This document shows positions 44,031-56,170 of a stretch of DNA of 64,000 nucleotides, in pieces. The first letter of the stretch is position 1, and each line of letters opens with the position of its first letter. A model generated the notes under the pieces. The model was not told the origin of the DNA. It searched no databases and saw nothing but the letters and a program-made list of their open reading frames with translations. The DNA is from Stenogyne calaminthoides (lineage: Eukaryota; Streptophyta; Magnoliopsida; Lamiales; Lamiaceae). The translations under genes were made by a program, and so were the position numbers. Where the stretch lies: assembly GCA_037126765.1 (NCBI GenBank), contig JBBCBC010000026.1, positions 26,260,448-26,324,447 of the forward strand, written 5' to 3'.

Positions 44031-47000
44031 GCACACTAACCTCTCAAGTATAACAGGGTCGTTGGATTGCCCGGTTTTAAAATCAATCCACGGGACTAGG
44101 TGTGGAATATAGTCCAATTGTTATATGTTGTCGCACGATTATAGTGTGACATGATTTGGAAACTTAAAACAAGCAATATCCAACAATCGAAACAAAGATC
44201 AAACTAAAAATGAGCAAGCTAAGATAAAGCAATTAAATAGCAAACGATTTTTGTTTACTAGCGAGAAACACAAAAGATCAATCATGGTGTTTGCCTCTAT
44301 TTCCGGTTATTCCATAAGGGCGATCACTACACATATACCATTCCCTGCATTTGGTAAGCCTAGGGTTAATATCGGTTGAAATCCTAGGAACGAGAGGTGA
44401 ATCTCCTTTGCTAACCCGGTAATTGCACGGATATGGTCCTCTAATTAGCTAACTACTCCGTCCACCGTGTTCCCAAGGTAGACTAAGGTTGATGTTCCAT
44501 TGTTGGGGTTATCTTTACAAGTATGCTTTTACTTTGTATAATCAAAAAGATAATTTTAGGACTTATTTATTGAAATAAATTGTTTATCATAGATGCTTTA
44601 AATATCATCGAATGTTACATATATTTAACATGTGCATAACCCATTCAATAAATAGTAAATGTTACATTGTAGTTAATTTATTGATACCAAATCCTGACAA
44701 GATTAAATTAACCAAAACAAAAAGTACACCATTCAAAGGATACCTAGATGGAAATGAACAATCCATAATGAAAGGTTGAAGTAAGGCTCGATAACCACTT
44801 GTCTTGACCAAAGATTACACTAGTGCATGGTGATGCCTTTGAATAGGACCTTTGAGGAGGACAAATTCTTCAACCCATAAACAAGGAAGAATTAGACCTC
44901 AATAAAAAGTTCGTTATTTCTTAATCTTCGCCCAAAAGCAAATAAACATCACGTGTGGTTGGTAACTATTGCTTTGACTTATCAATAAAGAGAATCAACG
45001 AGATTCAATACTTTATATCTTGGACAATATTATTGGTCAAAATTGCGAAACTAAGATTTAATACTTGAAATCGTAAAGCAAAAATTTTTCCCCTTGGGAG
45101 GTTCATAAGATTTATCATACCAAATCTTGGGTGGAACTAGTTTCCTAGTATGGATAATAATGCGTTGAACTGTTCCTTAACCAAGGACAAAAGATATTAA
45201 TTAATGGAAAGCTATTTCAAAAAAAACACGGGAAATAATAACCTATTAATTGGATAGTGCAATATTAATTATGTAGTGGGATTAATTAATATTTATGGGC
45301 TTGAATAATATTGTGGCTCAATATTGATAATTCAAGATCCATTGGAAGGTCCAATCTTAATTCTCCTAAAGGCCCCCCAAGTAGCCCAAATATAAAGTCC
45401 AATAACTGAAAAATGTTTTTAAAAATAAAATAAATATTTGTTGCTTATTTTTTCCATGAATTTGTTCATCATAAATAAATAAAAGGGAGAAATATTTTCT
45501 TTGAATTTTGTTATGGAATGCAGATATGTATTCTTGAATACAAGATTATCTCATTGAATTCAAGAAATCTCCCACTTGGTTATTTATGGGGATATTTTCA
45601 AAATTTTTTGAATATAAAGGAAAGAAAAATTTTTCTTGATTTTCTTGAAAAGATATTATGGAAGATATGTATTTCTTGGAATACAAGTATATCTCATAAA
45701 TTCAAGAAGATCCAAATCTTGGTTTCTTTACCCTATTATTTTCGAAATATTCCATAACAAATAAGAGAGTGGGATTTTGTGAAATATTTTAATTATGGAG
45801 AAAAGAATATATGAGATATATTCAAGATTTCTTGGAGATCAAGAAAAGATTTTTTCCTCCCTATTCCACATGAAAAATCGGTCACCACCCTCTATAAATA
45901 GGGGATGAATGTTTCATTCCCAAGTACAATTCCATGTGCTGGAAAAAATAGTAAATCCACAAAAGTGGTGCAACAAAGTTTGTTTTTCCTTTTGTTAATT
46001 GTTCGCGAGTATCCTTCCACCGTTCATTGTCGAGCAAGGACTAGGGAATACTTGGGAAGGTCTTTTTGGTGTGTTTTTCATCGATTTAGACCATTGCCAC
46101 TCCAAGAGGTTAGTTCAATGAAAACCCGTAGCAATTCCTTTGTGTAGGATTTATGTGAATTTTATATGCATGATTTGTTGTTAAATTATTATTTGAATTA
46201 ATATAGGATTAATTCATGCTAGTAATAATTGTTAGAATTAAATTTGTATTTAAATATTCATCCCGAATAGATCCGTGCAATTAATTCCCCAACACCTATG
46301 TGCTCTTCACCACCCACTCAAGGTTTTAACTCAAGAAGATAATGTAGATTATTTTTTCTAAAGTATCTAAAATTAACTCTAAGTTGACATAGGACTTAAT
46401 TGACTCCAATTGGGATGAATTAAACCAATGCCCATGTATTCTAAAACAAGTCTACCCAACTCTCGATGAAATAAACTAGCAAAAACACACAAGCTCATAG
46501 CAAAACCACCAAAATTGAACAAGTAAATTCCCCTAATTTAAAGGATAACCATCAATAGAGATAAACAACTATAGTCAAAGCAATTAAACAATCATAACCA
46601 CAATTCCAAACACCCAAACACTAATAACCTTAGCCCATGGTGCACAAGGCAAAACCCATGGCTAAACATCAAGAATTCAAGGAACCCATAATAAAATAAA
46701 CAAGTAACATGCAATAAAAAGTAAGAATCACCTCTTGGATGAAATTGTAGCACAAAAGCATAACAAAACTCACAAATCCTCTTTGAATCCTTGCTTGAAA
46801 TGTAAATAAAGCTAGAACTAAGCTATTCTATGAAGCTCTAGACTATCTATGGAAGAAAAATTGAAAACCTAGCAAAAGTATTACTTGGAACTCTAAAAGG
46901 TATCACTTGCTTTTGTTAATCCATCTCTCCCCAAATTTCCACCCGAATGATGAAAAAAAAAAGGTTGGGCCTTTATATATGCTTTGGAATCAGTTGGCAC

Positions 47001-47547
47001 GTGTCTTTAGGGCTTTTTTGGCAAAGATCTCTATTTTTGGGCCAAACACTTTAAAAGTCGTAGGTCGAAATTGCCATAATCGCGTTTTGTTGCTATTCTT
47101 AGAAATTTGAATTCGAGCCAGGTTACTTCATGCTGGTCATAATTTTTCCCCAACCCATCAAACTCAAAATGCTCAAAATGCCGAGCACATTGGATCGACT
47201 CGAGCTACCATTTCGACTCAATTCTCGAGTCGAGTAGCACCAACAGCGAGATATTTTTATTTCACCCATAACTCGAGCTCCCGAACTCCGATTGACTTGG
47301 TTATTTTTTCATTGCGACCCTCATTTCAAGCTCTTTCACATGGTTCAACTCTATTATCCTACATCCTTCTAGATCAGACCAGTTTATTTAATCATTCTAG
47401 CTTGTTTTCACTCATTTCCTACACAAAAAGCAAACACAACCTTTCTCCACATTTAGGTCAAATTGAGTGAAATTAGTGCAATAAAAGCATGGATTTCTAT
47501 CAACTTGAGCATGAAAATCACATAAATACGAGCAATTACGACACTCA
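44023..47547 (-). repeat. 3' LTR of Athila-like element (interrupted)
   Basis: Reads TGAGTGTCGTAATTGCTCGT on the minus strand from 47547. Its far end (CACTAACCTCTCAAGTATAA at 44027-44046) matches the 5' LTR remnant at 52803-52822. It is about 1.73 kb without the nested solo LTR at 44501-46294. Confidence 0.8.
44501..46294 (+). mobile_element. Nested solo LTR (1.79 kb)
   Basis: Begins TGTTGGGG and ends CCCCAACA, an 8-bp inverted terminus with TG...CA. Flanking pentamers TCCAT and CCTAT match only in part. A core promoter CTATAAATAGGGG lies at 45891-45903, orienting it to the plus strand. Two diverged internal repeats (GATATGTATT...AATACAAG, near 45522 and 45663) occur. No internal domain is present, so it is a recombination product. 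Confidence 0.65.
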
Positions 47548-49638
47548 ATCAACTCCCCTAAACTTAAAGTGTTGCTCGTCCCCAAGCAACGAAAGAAAAT
47601 AGAACAAGGGGGAGGAATTGTGAAGTATGCAATATATGGACATCAAGACTTATGCAATGGACTTCAAGGATCATATCAAATGAATAAGGAATCACAAGTG
47701 AACTCTCATACCACAATCAAACATGCAATGATCAAGATAAGACAAGTTCAAGTGCACTATCCCCACTCTCTTATGGAAGTAATTCTCTCAAAGCTCACGT
47801 GTTTCAAGGGACGTTTTTACTCTCATTCAATCAATTCACTCCATGCAACATCCATATGCTTGCCCCTCATCTCAATTCTCCACCAACTCTTTTGGTAGGT
47901 AATCAAATCAAGGAGGTATTTCACAAGGTGGTTATGTATGCTCTTTGGACAAAGGTGGGGTAAAATTTGGGACAAAGTGACTCAATTCCTTGTAGAGCAA
48001 CAAATGTTGGTAAATCAATCAAGAAGTTTAAGAACACAAACTCACACTCATTTCTCTTTATTTTCTCATTTCAATGCTCACAAGTACCCAATTCACCTTC
48101 TCTTTCTTTTCTTTTTCTCTTGAAGCCATTTTTCTTTTTCAAGCTCATTTGAAATCTTGTTTTCTTCCTTTTTTTCTAGCCTTGGTTCTCTTTTTCACAT
48201 TTTTTTTTCAAGGCTTATTTTCTTTCTTTCATCATCCTTGCTCAACCTCCTTTTGCATTTTTCTCAACTTTCTCACATTGATCACTCAAAATCCACTCAT
48301 TTAAATTTTGTTCTTCCATTATTTACCAACCATGAAACTCTACAAGTTAATAGAGATCAAAATGGGGCTCAAGAAAGAAATGGTAAAAATGGCTAAATCA
48401 ATGTAGCTTGCCAACAAAAATAGGCTTAAAGGCTCAAAGGGGCTTATTACGGATTGACTTCATTAGGTGGGATTTATTTGGCCGAGTGACTCATTCAACC
48501 AAAAATGGCCTCCAATCATCTTTAACACCTTTCCAAAAATATGATCTCAAAAAAGACAAAGGGGCAAGTTCTAGCATGCATTTTGTGAATGATCCACTCA
48601 AGAAAGAAACTTAAATCATGATATGAATGATTCAAATGGCCCAAGTCTCTCAAGATTAGCATTAGGGAATAGTCACACCATCCCTAGTCTATTAATTTCA
48701 AAGCATGTAATCAAGTAGTGCAATCCTCCAACAAGTAACCACCTCATCACATCAAACACTACCAATCATCCAAGCAAACGTCTCAACATCACATACAAAA
48801 GCATCCATCACAATACTCAATATCCAAGGAACAAATATACTACCAAATCATCCAAGAATATAGCACAAGAGCAAACCACCACCAACAACATAAAGCATAA
48901 GTGCATTGGTGCAAGTGAATTTGTGAAAATGAACGCACCCCCCCCCCAAACTTTTTCATTGCTATGCAATTAAAAGTTTGGAAAATAGTGAAATAAAGAA
49001 TATGCACCAAGCACCATGACCATTAAGCTCTATACGAACCACATCTTAACAATCTACATCCATCTTCAACTAGCAAGTATACCAACAAACAAGAGCCCAA
49101 CACGGCAAAATTCATGTACAAGTTTTTTCACCATTTAAGCTCAAAAACATGTCATACGGTGAACATCACCAAACCTCAAAACGGGGGTGCGCCGGTGCAA
49201 ATGTAAAATGCATAAAAAGATGAAACACCCCCCGAAACTTAGACTTTGCTAAGCAAATCTAAGTTTGGAAAAAGGTGCTTCTACCTAAAGTTTCCTTCAA
49301 GCACGTATCTTTCATTTAAGCTCAATATCTTCACCAAGCCTCGTCACAAGACCCCGACAACCTACAAAAAATGACACTACCAAAACAAGATCAAACGAAC
49401 AAGATAAACACATAAAATAACATAAAGATGGGTTGCCTCCCATTAAGCGCTAGGTTTAACGTCCTATGCAGGACGGAACTTGAGTCGTTCAACTCATCGG
49501 TAAGGCCATGGATATCGATCCTCCTTGCCTTTGTATTCAATTTTTGGCTTCAAAATCAAGGAGGGTATCATGAAAGATCAACCAACAACCTCCATCTCTC
49601 TTGCATAACTTAAGGATGATGCAATTCTCCAAATTGTA
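47548..49638. other. Athila-like internal non-coding region
   Basis: Where a full element would carry pol, only low-complexity sequence is seen (Phe/Leu-rich frames near 47938-48396 are not genes). Two C-runs followed by hairpins stand out: 48937-48980 (CCCCCCCCCC, then AAACTTTTTCATTGCTATGC) and 49228-49266 (CACCCCCC, then a near-perfect palindrome AAACTTAGA...TCTAAGTTT). Confidence 0.6.
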
Positions 49639-51117
49639 TCAATTTTCTCTCACCATCATCTCTTGCCTTTCTTTCTCTCTTATCTCAAGAATGCCCAAAC
49701 TTTTCTCAATTTCTTTCTTTTGATTGTAAGTATCAAGAGACAAGACAAAATCAATAGAAGCATCTATATCTAATAAAGTGAAAATTGAAGAGTAAAAGGG
49801 ATTAAAAATTCTCATTTCACTCTCCAAAATCTTTTTGGATGCTTCTTGATTTTCCTTGTTGCTTACATCCATCAATGGATACTCCTCTTTATTTTTTTCG
49901 ACAATAAGATTATCATCTTTATTTTTCTCATCGCTTGGGACCTCTTCCTCTTCTTCATCATCCTCTCTTTCTTCTTCTTTTTCTTCAAATAAGGGATTAG
50001 TGTAACAATCAAATGAAGGATTGATATAAGCATGAAGAAAGTAAGGAGCAAGAGATTTCTCAATTTTCTCTTGGACACAATGTTCAACAACGTCGATGGA
50101 TTTGCACTCCTCCGCTTCGAATGTATGCCTCATGGCTTTGTAGGAGTCGAAAATGAGCTCCTCATCATCGAGCTTCAAGGTCACCTTGTCCGTGTACATG
50201 TCCACCACCGCCCTTGCGGTAGATAGAAATGGTCTTCCCAAAATCAATGGTATATCAACATCCTCCTCCATTTCTAGTACCACAAAGTCCGCCGAAAATA
50301 CAAACTTGTCAATCTTCACAAGCACGTCCTCCACAATTCCCTTTGGATAAGTAATAGAACGATCTGTCAATTGTAACGTCATGGACGTTGGTTTGAGCTC
50401 CCCCATTTTCAAATGGTTGTAAATCGATAAGGGCATGAGATTGATGCTCGCACCAACGTCACATAGAACGTTTCTCTTCTCCTTGTTACTCAACTCACAT
50501 AACAAGGTTATGTTCCCCGGATCTTTGACTTTTTTAGGGAGGTTTCTTTGGAGTAAGGCACTACACTCACTTGTTAAGCTTATCATTTCACACTCATCCG
50601 CCTTCCTTCTCTTAATGACCAACTCTTTGAGAAATTTCGCATAAGACGGCATCTCCTCGATTGCCTCCAAGAAAGGCACGTTCAAGGTCACTTTCTTGAA
50701 TATTTCTAAGAATTTTGCGAACTTATCATCTAGCTTCTTCTTCATGAAACGTTGAGGAAAAGGTGGTGGAATAGGGGTTTTATGAATTCCCCATCCATCA
50801 CACTCAACCTTTTCGTTCTTCTCCTTTAATTCCTTAGCATTCTTCCATTTAGGAACTCTCTTCTCCTCAACACCTTCCACCTCAACACAAGCATCCTCAA
50901 CAACAATCTCCTCCTTCTTATCTTTATTTTCTCCCTCATTTTCTACCTCATCATCTTCCAATGGCATGCTCGGCCCATCATACCTTGTATCACTCCTCAA
51001 TTCAACGGTCTTACAATATTCTCTAGGATACACCTCCGTCGTGGAGGAAAATTTTCCTTTATCTTTCCCTTGGCTTGAGGATGCCACTTGCCCCATTTGG
51101 AATTCCAAGTTCTTCAA
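49639..51117 (-). CDS. Athila-like protease region polyprotein
   Basis: A single open frame of 492 codons. A charged N-terminal part (residues 1-150, Lys/Glu-rich) is followed by a retropepsin-like domain. The flap region includes ITLLCELSNKEKRNV, and the active-site segment reads LCDVGASINLMPLS, where most Athila-type proteases also keep D-x-GAS. The second motif is IPLILGRPFLSTARAVVD. The C-terminal 130 residues have a long Glu/Asp run. It normally processes the Gag-Pol polyprotein. It is separated from gag by several stops (51118-51338). Its frame is intact although the element lacks pol. Confidence 0.8.
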   Translation of the reverse strand: MKNLEFQMGQVASSSQGKDKGKFSSTTEVYPREYCKTVELRSDTRYDGPSMPLEDDEVENEGENKDKKEEIVVEDACVEVEGVEEKRVPKWKNAKELKEKNEKVECDGWGIHKTPIPPPFPQRFMKKKLDDKFAKFLEIFKKVTLNVPFLEAIEEMPSYAKFLKELVIKRRKADECEMISLTSECSALLQRNLPKKVKDPGNITLLCELSNKEKRNVLCDVGASINLMPLSIYNHLKMGELKPTSMTLQLTDRSITYPKGIVEDVLVKIDKFVFSADFVVLEMEEDVDIPLILGRPFLSTARAVVDMYTDKVTLKLDDEELIFDSYKAMRHTFEAEECKSIDVVEHCVQEKIEKSLAPYFLHAYINPSFDCYTNPLFEEKEEEREDDEEEEEVPSDEKNKDDNLIVEKNKEEYPLMDVSNKENQEASKKILESEMRIFNPFYSSIFTLLDIDASIDFVLSLDTYNQKKEIEKSLGILEIREKERQEMMVREN

Positions 51118-51338
51118 TTGGTTTGAGAGAGAATTTATGGCATGGGGATATTACTAAAATTCTTCAAATCATCCTCTATCTTATCAAACCTTTGATTGGA
51201 CTTGAGTGTTTGTTGATTAGATAGAGAGATGAATGTGGCCAAACTATCCTCTAAAGTTTGCCTCCCTTCATTGTTGGGTGCACGGGCTCCGGGATCAAAT
51301 CCCGGTGGTAGAGTGAGGGCGGCCTTCGGGTTCGAGTA

Positions 51339-52640
51339 TTAGAAGTTTTCATGTTTTCGGAGGTTTGGACTGTAGGAATTGTTGTATGGGAAGGCTTGGT
51401 AATTTTGGTATTGGTTGTTGCTTTGGTTTTGGAAGTTTTGTTGATGGTTGTTTTGGCTAGAAGGTTGGTTTTGGCTTGAGAATTGTGAATGTGGATTGTT
51501 TTGGTTGGGAAAGTTTTGAGAAGGGTTGTTTTGGTAACGGTTTTGATAGTTTTGGTTAGGGGCTTGACTTTGGAAATTTTGGTTAGGGGCTTGGTAATGG
51601 TTTCCTTGGAAACTTTGGTTTCCTTGGTAACTTACTTGTTGATAATGACCCCTACCCATGTAATTGGCCTCCTCCACATGATCAAAACTTTGTGGTATTT
51701 TCATGTTTCCTCCCATCATTCCCCTCTTTTGACTCTCCACTAATGAATCCACTTTGTTAATGAAGAGCTTCATTGCCTCCGCCATTACATTGTTTGGATC
51801 ACTATCCACTTGAGCAACTCGATGAGCCATAAATCTTTTGGCGGGCCAATTGAAAGTGTTGTTAGCAATTCTCTCGATCAAATCAATCACTTCCGTCCCA
51901 GTTTTATCAAACACCGAGCCACCCCCTGAAGAGTCTATAAACATTCGTGCCTCATCATTTAACCCATAGTAGAAATAGCTCACAATTTGATCCTTGACGA
52001 AGTTGTGTTGAGGACATCTTCGAAGCATAGCATTGTACCTCTCCCAAGCCTCATACAAGTTTTCCCCATCCCTTTGACGAAATTGGGCAATCTCCTTCTT
52101 GCAATGGAGGGTCATTGATGGTGGGAAGAACTTCATCAAGAATTTTTTACCTAAGACATCCCATGATCCAAGGCTATCGGGAGGTAGGGACGAGATCCAA
52201 TCCTTCGCCTTATCCCTCAAGGTAAATGTGAAAAGTCGGGCCCTCCATGCATCGTCCGTCACACCCCCAATCTTGACTGTATCCGCATACTCTAGAAATT
52301 GGGCGATGTGCCTATTAGGGTCTTCATTCTTGCCTCCCCCGAATTGTTATTTTTGGAGCATTTGAATGAGCCCCGGCTTGATTTCGAAATTGTTAGCCGC
52401 TATAGGTGGACGAGCAATGCCATCATAGTGCCTTTGCACTTGCGGGTTGAAATATTCCCACATAGGGCGTTCCCTATTTTCACCCCCTTCCAAATTCATT
52501 CGGTGGTTTTGATTTTCTCCAATTGCTCTTTGTTGGGCTAATCTCCGATTTCGGTCCCAGTTTCTTCTCCTAGCCGTTGCTTCGATCTCAAGGTCAATTG
52601 GAATTGGTTTAATTCCACTTGTCCTTGTGTTCATGCACAC
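51339..52640 (-). pseudogene. Athila-like Gag with in-frame stop
   Basis: The N-terminal part (52347-52640) reads ...EIKPGLIQMLQK and then a TAA. The frame continues as QFGGGKNEDPNRHIAQFLEY and the capsid-like retrotrans_gag core (WRARLFTFTLRDKAKDWISS; FFPPSMTLHCKKEIAQF; YEAWERYNAMLRRCPQHN; FYYGLNDEARMF). The tail is a Gln/Asn-rich repeat of about 85 residues (QAPNQNFQSQ-type) in place of a zinc knuckle. It ends with TAA near 51339. Gag forms the retroelement particle. One stop codon and further lesions before the protease frame make it non-functional as read. Confidence 0.85.
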
Positions 52641-52759
52641 CTAGCAAATCAACAAAGTCCACAATCTCCAATCCAACTATTAGCAAGGTTAGTAACAAAA
52701 ATAAAAGACACTATTAACCACGTTCAACGAACAACTAGTTATACTCAACACAACCTAGT

Positions 52760-52776
52760 CCCCGGTTACGGCGCCA
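52760..52776 (-). other. Primer-binding site of Athila-like element
   Basis: The minus strand reads TGGCGCCGTAACCGGGG next to the 5' LTR remnant. TGGCGCC-type sites are standard in Athila/Tat elements. Confidence 0.8.
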
Positions 52777-53009
52777 AAAACTTAACACGTGTTTTTGCAA
52801 CACACTAACCTCTCAAGTATAAGAGGGTCGTTGAAGTGCCCGATTTTAAAATCAATCCAAGGGACTAGGTGTGGAATATATTCCAATTGTTATATGTTGT
52901 CGCACGATTATAGTGTGACATGATTTGGAAACTTAAAACAAGCAATATCCAACAATCGAAACAAAGATTATAGTGTGACATGATTTGGAAACTTAAAACA
53001 AGCAATATT
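52777..53009 (-). repeat. 5' LTR remnant with 60-bp duplication
   Basis: Matches the first about 180 bp of the LTR at 44023. The segment GATTATAGTGTGACATGATT... is repeated with a 60-bp period (52907 and 52967), after which LTR similarity stops at about 53009. Confidence 0.75.
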
Positions 53010-53291
53010 CCACATTTTCAATTATACTTTTTATATGGATATATTAAAATATTCCTCAAAATCCATATCAACTTCCATAATTTTTTTTTCACGCAATATT
53101 TATACATATACTTCATACCAAGATTGATCCAAATCAAAATTAATATAAGAAATTATGCTATCAAATTTCAATTTCTATAATTAAGCCTAATTCTATTTTT
53201 TTTTTGGAAAATTCTAGAAAATGTTACCATATAAACAAATATACAAATTGAATAAGTCAAATCTGTATCATATGAAAATATTATATAATAG

Positions 53292-53372
53292 CCTATTCTT
53301 GAAATCATATGAACAAAACATATTCTTGAAATCCTGTGAACAAAACATGTTCTTGAAACATATTCTTGAAAT
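53292..53372 (+). repeat. 27-bp tandem repeats before B3-like gene 2
   Basis: TTCTTGAAATCATATGAACA is followed by TTCTTGAAATCCTGTGAACA and two shorter copies. They lie just upstream of the proposed ATG at 53380 and are in frame with it. An in-frame upstream ATG at 53221 would add 53 Asn/Lys/Tyr-rich residues that include these repeats. Confidence 0.75.
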
Positions 53373-53379
53373 CAACTCA

Positions 53380-56170
53380 ATGGACTTTAAGGCTTCGTCG
53401 CAGGCCGATTCCTCTGCAGATTGTGGAAACCATAGCCGTGGTGGACAAGGTTATCATTCAATTTATTTTTCAACATAATCCTTTTACGGATTTTATGTTA
53501 TTTTGGACGTCGATTTTGATTATTTTCGTCCCAACTATATTAATTATTGATATCTTATGTTTTTGTTTGGAAATTGTATGTTATTTGTTGTGTATACTCA
53601 TGTGTCTTCGTGGGAAATAGAGTTGTGTTTAATGGGGGATAATTTGTGTTGTTTAAGATTTTTTTGTACATTTTATATATAGTGAAATTGAATGTGTGTA
53701 TGTTTTTGTCATATTATTAAAAGGTAATGATATAAATTTAAAATTAGTATTAGAACGAGGTAATGATATCAAATTTGTAATCATATCAAATTATCAAATT
53801 ATTGGTTAGTCTTGAGCTATTGATAAATTTGCTATTGATAAATTATTGGTTTTAAGAAGAAGAAGAAAAGAAACATAAAATCATTATTTCTCACTGCTGA
53901 TTTGAACGTTTTTAGATATTTGGTTAGTTGTTTCTACATAAACTTATTTAATACAGATATTATTATTTATGGCTTTTGCTTTCAATATTGGCAAAACCAA
54001 TGACCACAATAAATATTAATTCTATACTTTCTAATTTAATCTTTAAGAAAACTAATAAATAAGACCTTGAATACTTGTGAATTAATTTATAAGAACAATT
54101 TCGTAAAAGCAATATATTTTAGAAGAACGAATTAAGCGTAATTCGTTCTATACTAATATTTTATGAAATTTATGTCGTTTGGCTGAAATTATCATATACA
54201 CTTGTGCCTGAAATTATTCCATAAAATTCGTTCATTAGTTCATTTTTATAATATTCACAATTAGTATCATTATTAATATCATTACTGTTGTTATTATATT
54301 CTTCCATTAGATATTTATTTATTTTGTTTATTTTATTTTTTTAATGTTTAAAAAGATTATTTTCAGGTGGCTATATTACGATCGATCTTACAGTCCTTCG
54401 TCAAATCCGAGATATATTTTCTAATGGAACCTTTTATAATGAATTTCTTTTGTATTATATTGGTTCTAATAGAATGGTAAGCTATGTGCTCTTTTTTGTG
54501 GTGGATAGTTTTACAATAATATATTATATCGTGACTTTTTATATTGATCTGATTTTTTTTCCTTATTTCACAGAGTATTCCTATAGCCATTGCTCCTCAA
54601 AGAAATTATACTATAACAGATTATTTTGGGCGGTTGTGGCGCGTGAATTATGAATCGAATACAGATGTTAATTTTTTTTATGGACAGGATTGGGAAAATC
54701 TCATTGATTCTTATAAATTGGGATGTGGTGATAGGATCTATTTATCGTTTTTTCGTTGTGAATTTGCTGATCTATTCGTTCGAGTGTTTGACAAGAATGG
54801 TGATCTACGTCAAGCTCATAATTTTATTGAACGTTATACATTTAAGTGTATGTTATGTATAATTTTTTTACTTATATATTTACAATAATTTTTATTAACT
54901 TGAGGTTTTTTACTATTTTGCAGCCTTTTCCCATGCGTCGATTATGTTCCAGAATTTACCGCTCTCTTTGAAAGTAAAATAGTAAGTTATATTTTTAACT
55001 TGATTATATCTCTCATTAAAATATTAAATTTTTATTTAAACCAATATTAAAATTACAATATTAATAGTGATTTAATTTAATTGTGTATACATTTATTTGT
55101 AGTCTAATATGATTTATTTTTTATTCTTATCAAGCCTATACCTCAGTGCTGGGGCAAATCATTGTGTAATTTAATTCCTGAAAGTTGTTTATTCAAAAAG
55201 TCTACCAGAAGAGTAGTTTATGGTCGCTGCTTCAAGGATGGTGAACAATGGGTGCTGACGTGTAATTGGAAGAAATTTTTTACCCCTTTCTCTCTGTTGA
55301 TTTCTGTTTTCTCGCTCACCATTTTCTACGATGGACATTATACCTAATGTCATGCATCCATATAAATTTAATGGTTGTTGTGTAGATTCTTACGAAGGTA
55401 TTATATAGTTTTAATTAATTATAAGCCAAATTTTATTTTTGATTTATTATTTTTAATTTTGCTCTAAAATATTGTTTAGATGGTTATGGATTGAACTTCA
55501 AGAAACTCGGAATTCAAACTTGTGCATCTTTGGATGTATTGTATGCTGAATTAGGACTTCAAGCTCCCGAGGTTCCTCAAGCTAATTCCTTGGATGACAA
55601 GGGCGATGTTCATACATTGGTTGATTTAAATAATGAAGGTAAATATATTTTTGTGTTTTCTCTGATTTGTATTAAATCTTTATAAAATTTTATTTGTTAT
55701 GTTTTTACTAATATATATTTAACAGGTATTGGACCAAACTTATTGAATGTTGTTATGGATGAATCCTATGAGCTTACTATTGATTGCAATCAATCTGAAT
55801 TCGATAGGTGCCTGGTATGAATTGTATTATGTCTAACTTTTATTATATATTATTTTAATTTTGACATTATATATATTTAAAAAAAATGTGTCTGCAGTAT
55901 CTTCCAAAGTATGCGGATCAATTATTTGGAACAGTTGGTTCTAATGTTTCATTGAAGAATTTTGACACCGGAGAATCTCACATTGTCCAGTATGAACATC
56001 GACTAATAATCACAGGTCGTCGGAGGTCAATTCATCGACGCCTAAAAGGTGATTGGAAAAAGGTTGCTACAAGTGTTGGTTTAACCGAATTAAATAAAGT
56101 GAAGTTTTGGAAACAAATAGTTGGAGAAGAGCATTGTGGTGAACCTGTAATTTTCTTTGTCATTTTATAA
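53380..56170 (+). pseudogene. Multi-B3 (REM-like) gene model 2, one frameshift
   Basis: Exons 53380-53449, 54367-54476, 54574-54845, 54924-54981, 55135-55397, 55480-55638, 55726-55814 and 55898-56170, all with GT-AG introns; total about 430 codons. Start MDFKASSQADSSADCG. Three B3-type segments are visible: exon 3 (FGRLWRVNYES...GQDWENLIDSYKLGCGDRIYLSFF), exon 5 (RVVYGRCFKDGEQWVLTCNW...) and exon 8 (HRRLKGDWKKVATSVGLTEL). Phases agree everywhere except exon 5, which reaches a TAA after FYDGHYT (about 55347) and continues correctly one base out of frame (PNVMHPYKFNG). It is a nuclear DNA-binding protein family if functional. A single frameshift means recent decay or a sequence error. The last nine codons and the stop lie inside module C. 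Confidence 0.7.

Larger units (their letters stand above)
44023..53009 (-). mobile_element. Athila-like non-autonomous Gypsy element
   Basis: Minus-strand element. The 3' LTR is 44023-47547 (with a nested 1.8-kb solo LTR). A purine tract TTTAGGGGAGTTGAT lies beside it at 47548. A non-coding region 47548-49638, protease (49639-51117), gag (51339-52640) and primer-binding site TGGCGCCGTAACCGGGG (52760-52776) follow. Only about 230 bp of the 5' LTR remain (to 53009). No reverse transcriptase, RNase H or integrase is found anywhere inside, so it depended on a partner. The PBS, gag and protease style fit the Athila/Tat lineage of plant Ty3/Gypsy elements. Confidence 0.85.

Noticed and set aside
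47938..48396. Overlapping Phe/Leu/Ser-rich open frames
   Set aside because: They derive from CT-rich low-complexity sequence in the non-coding part of the Athila-like element.
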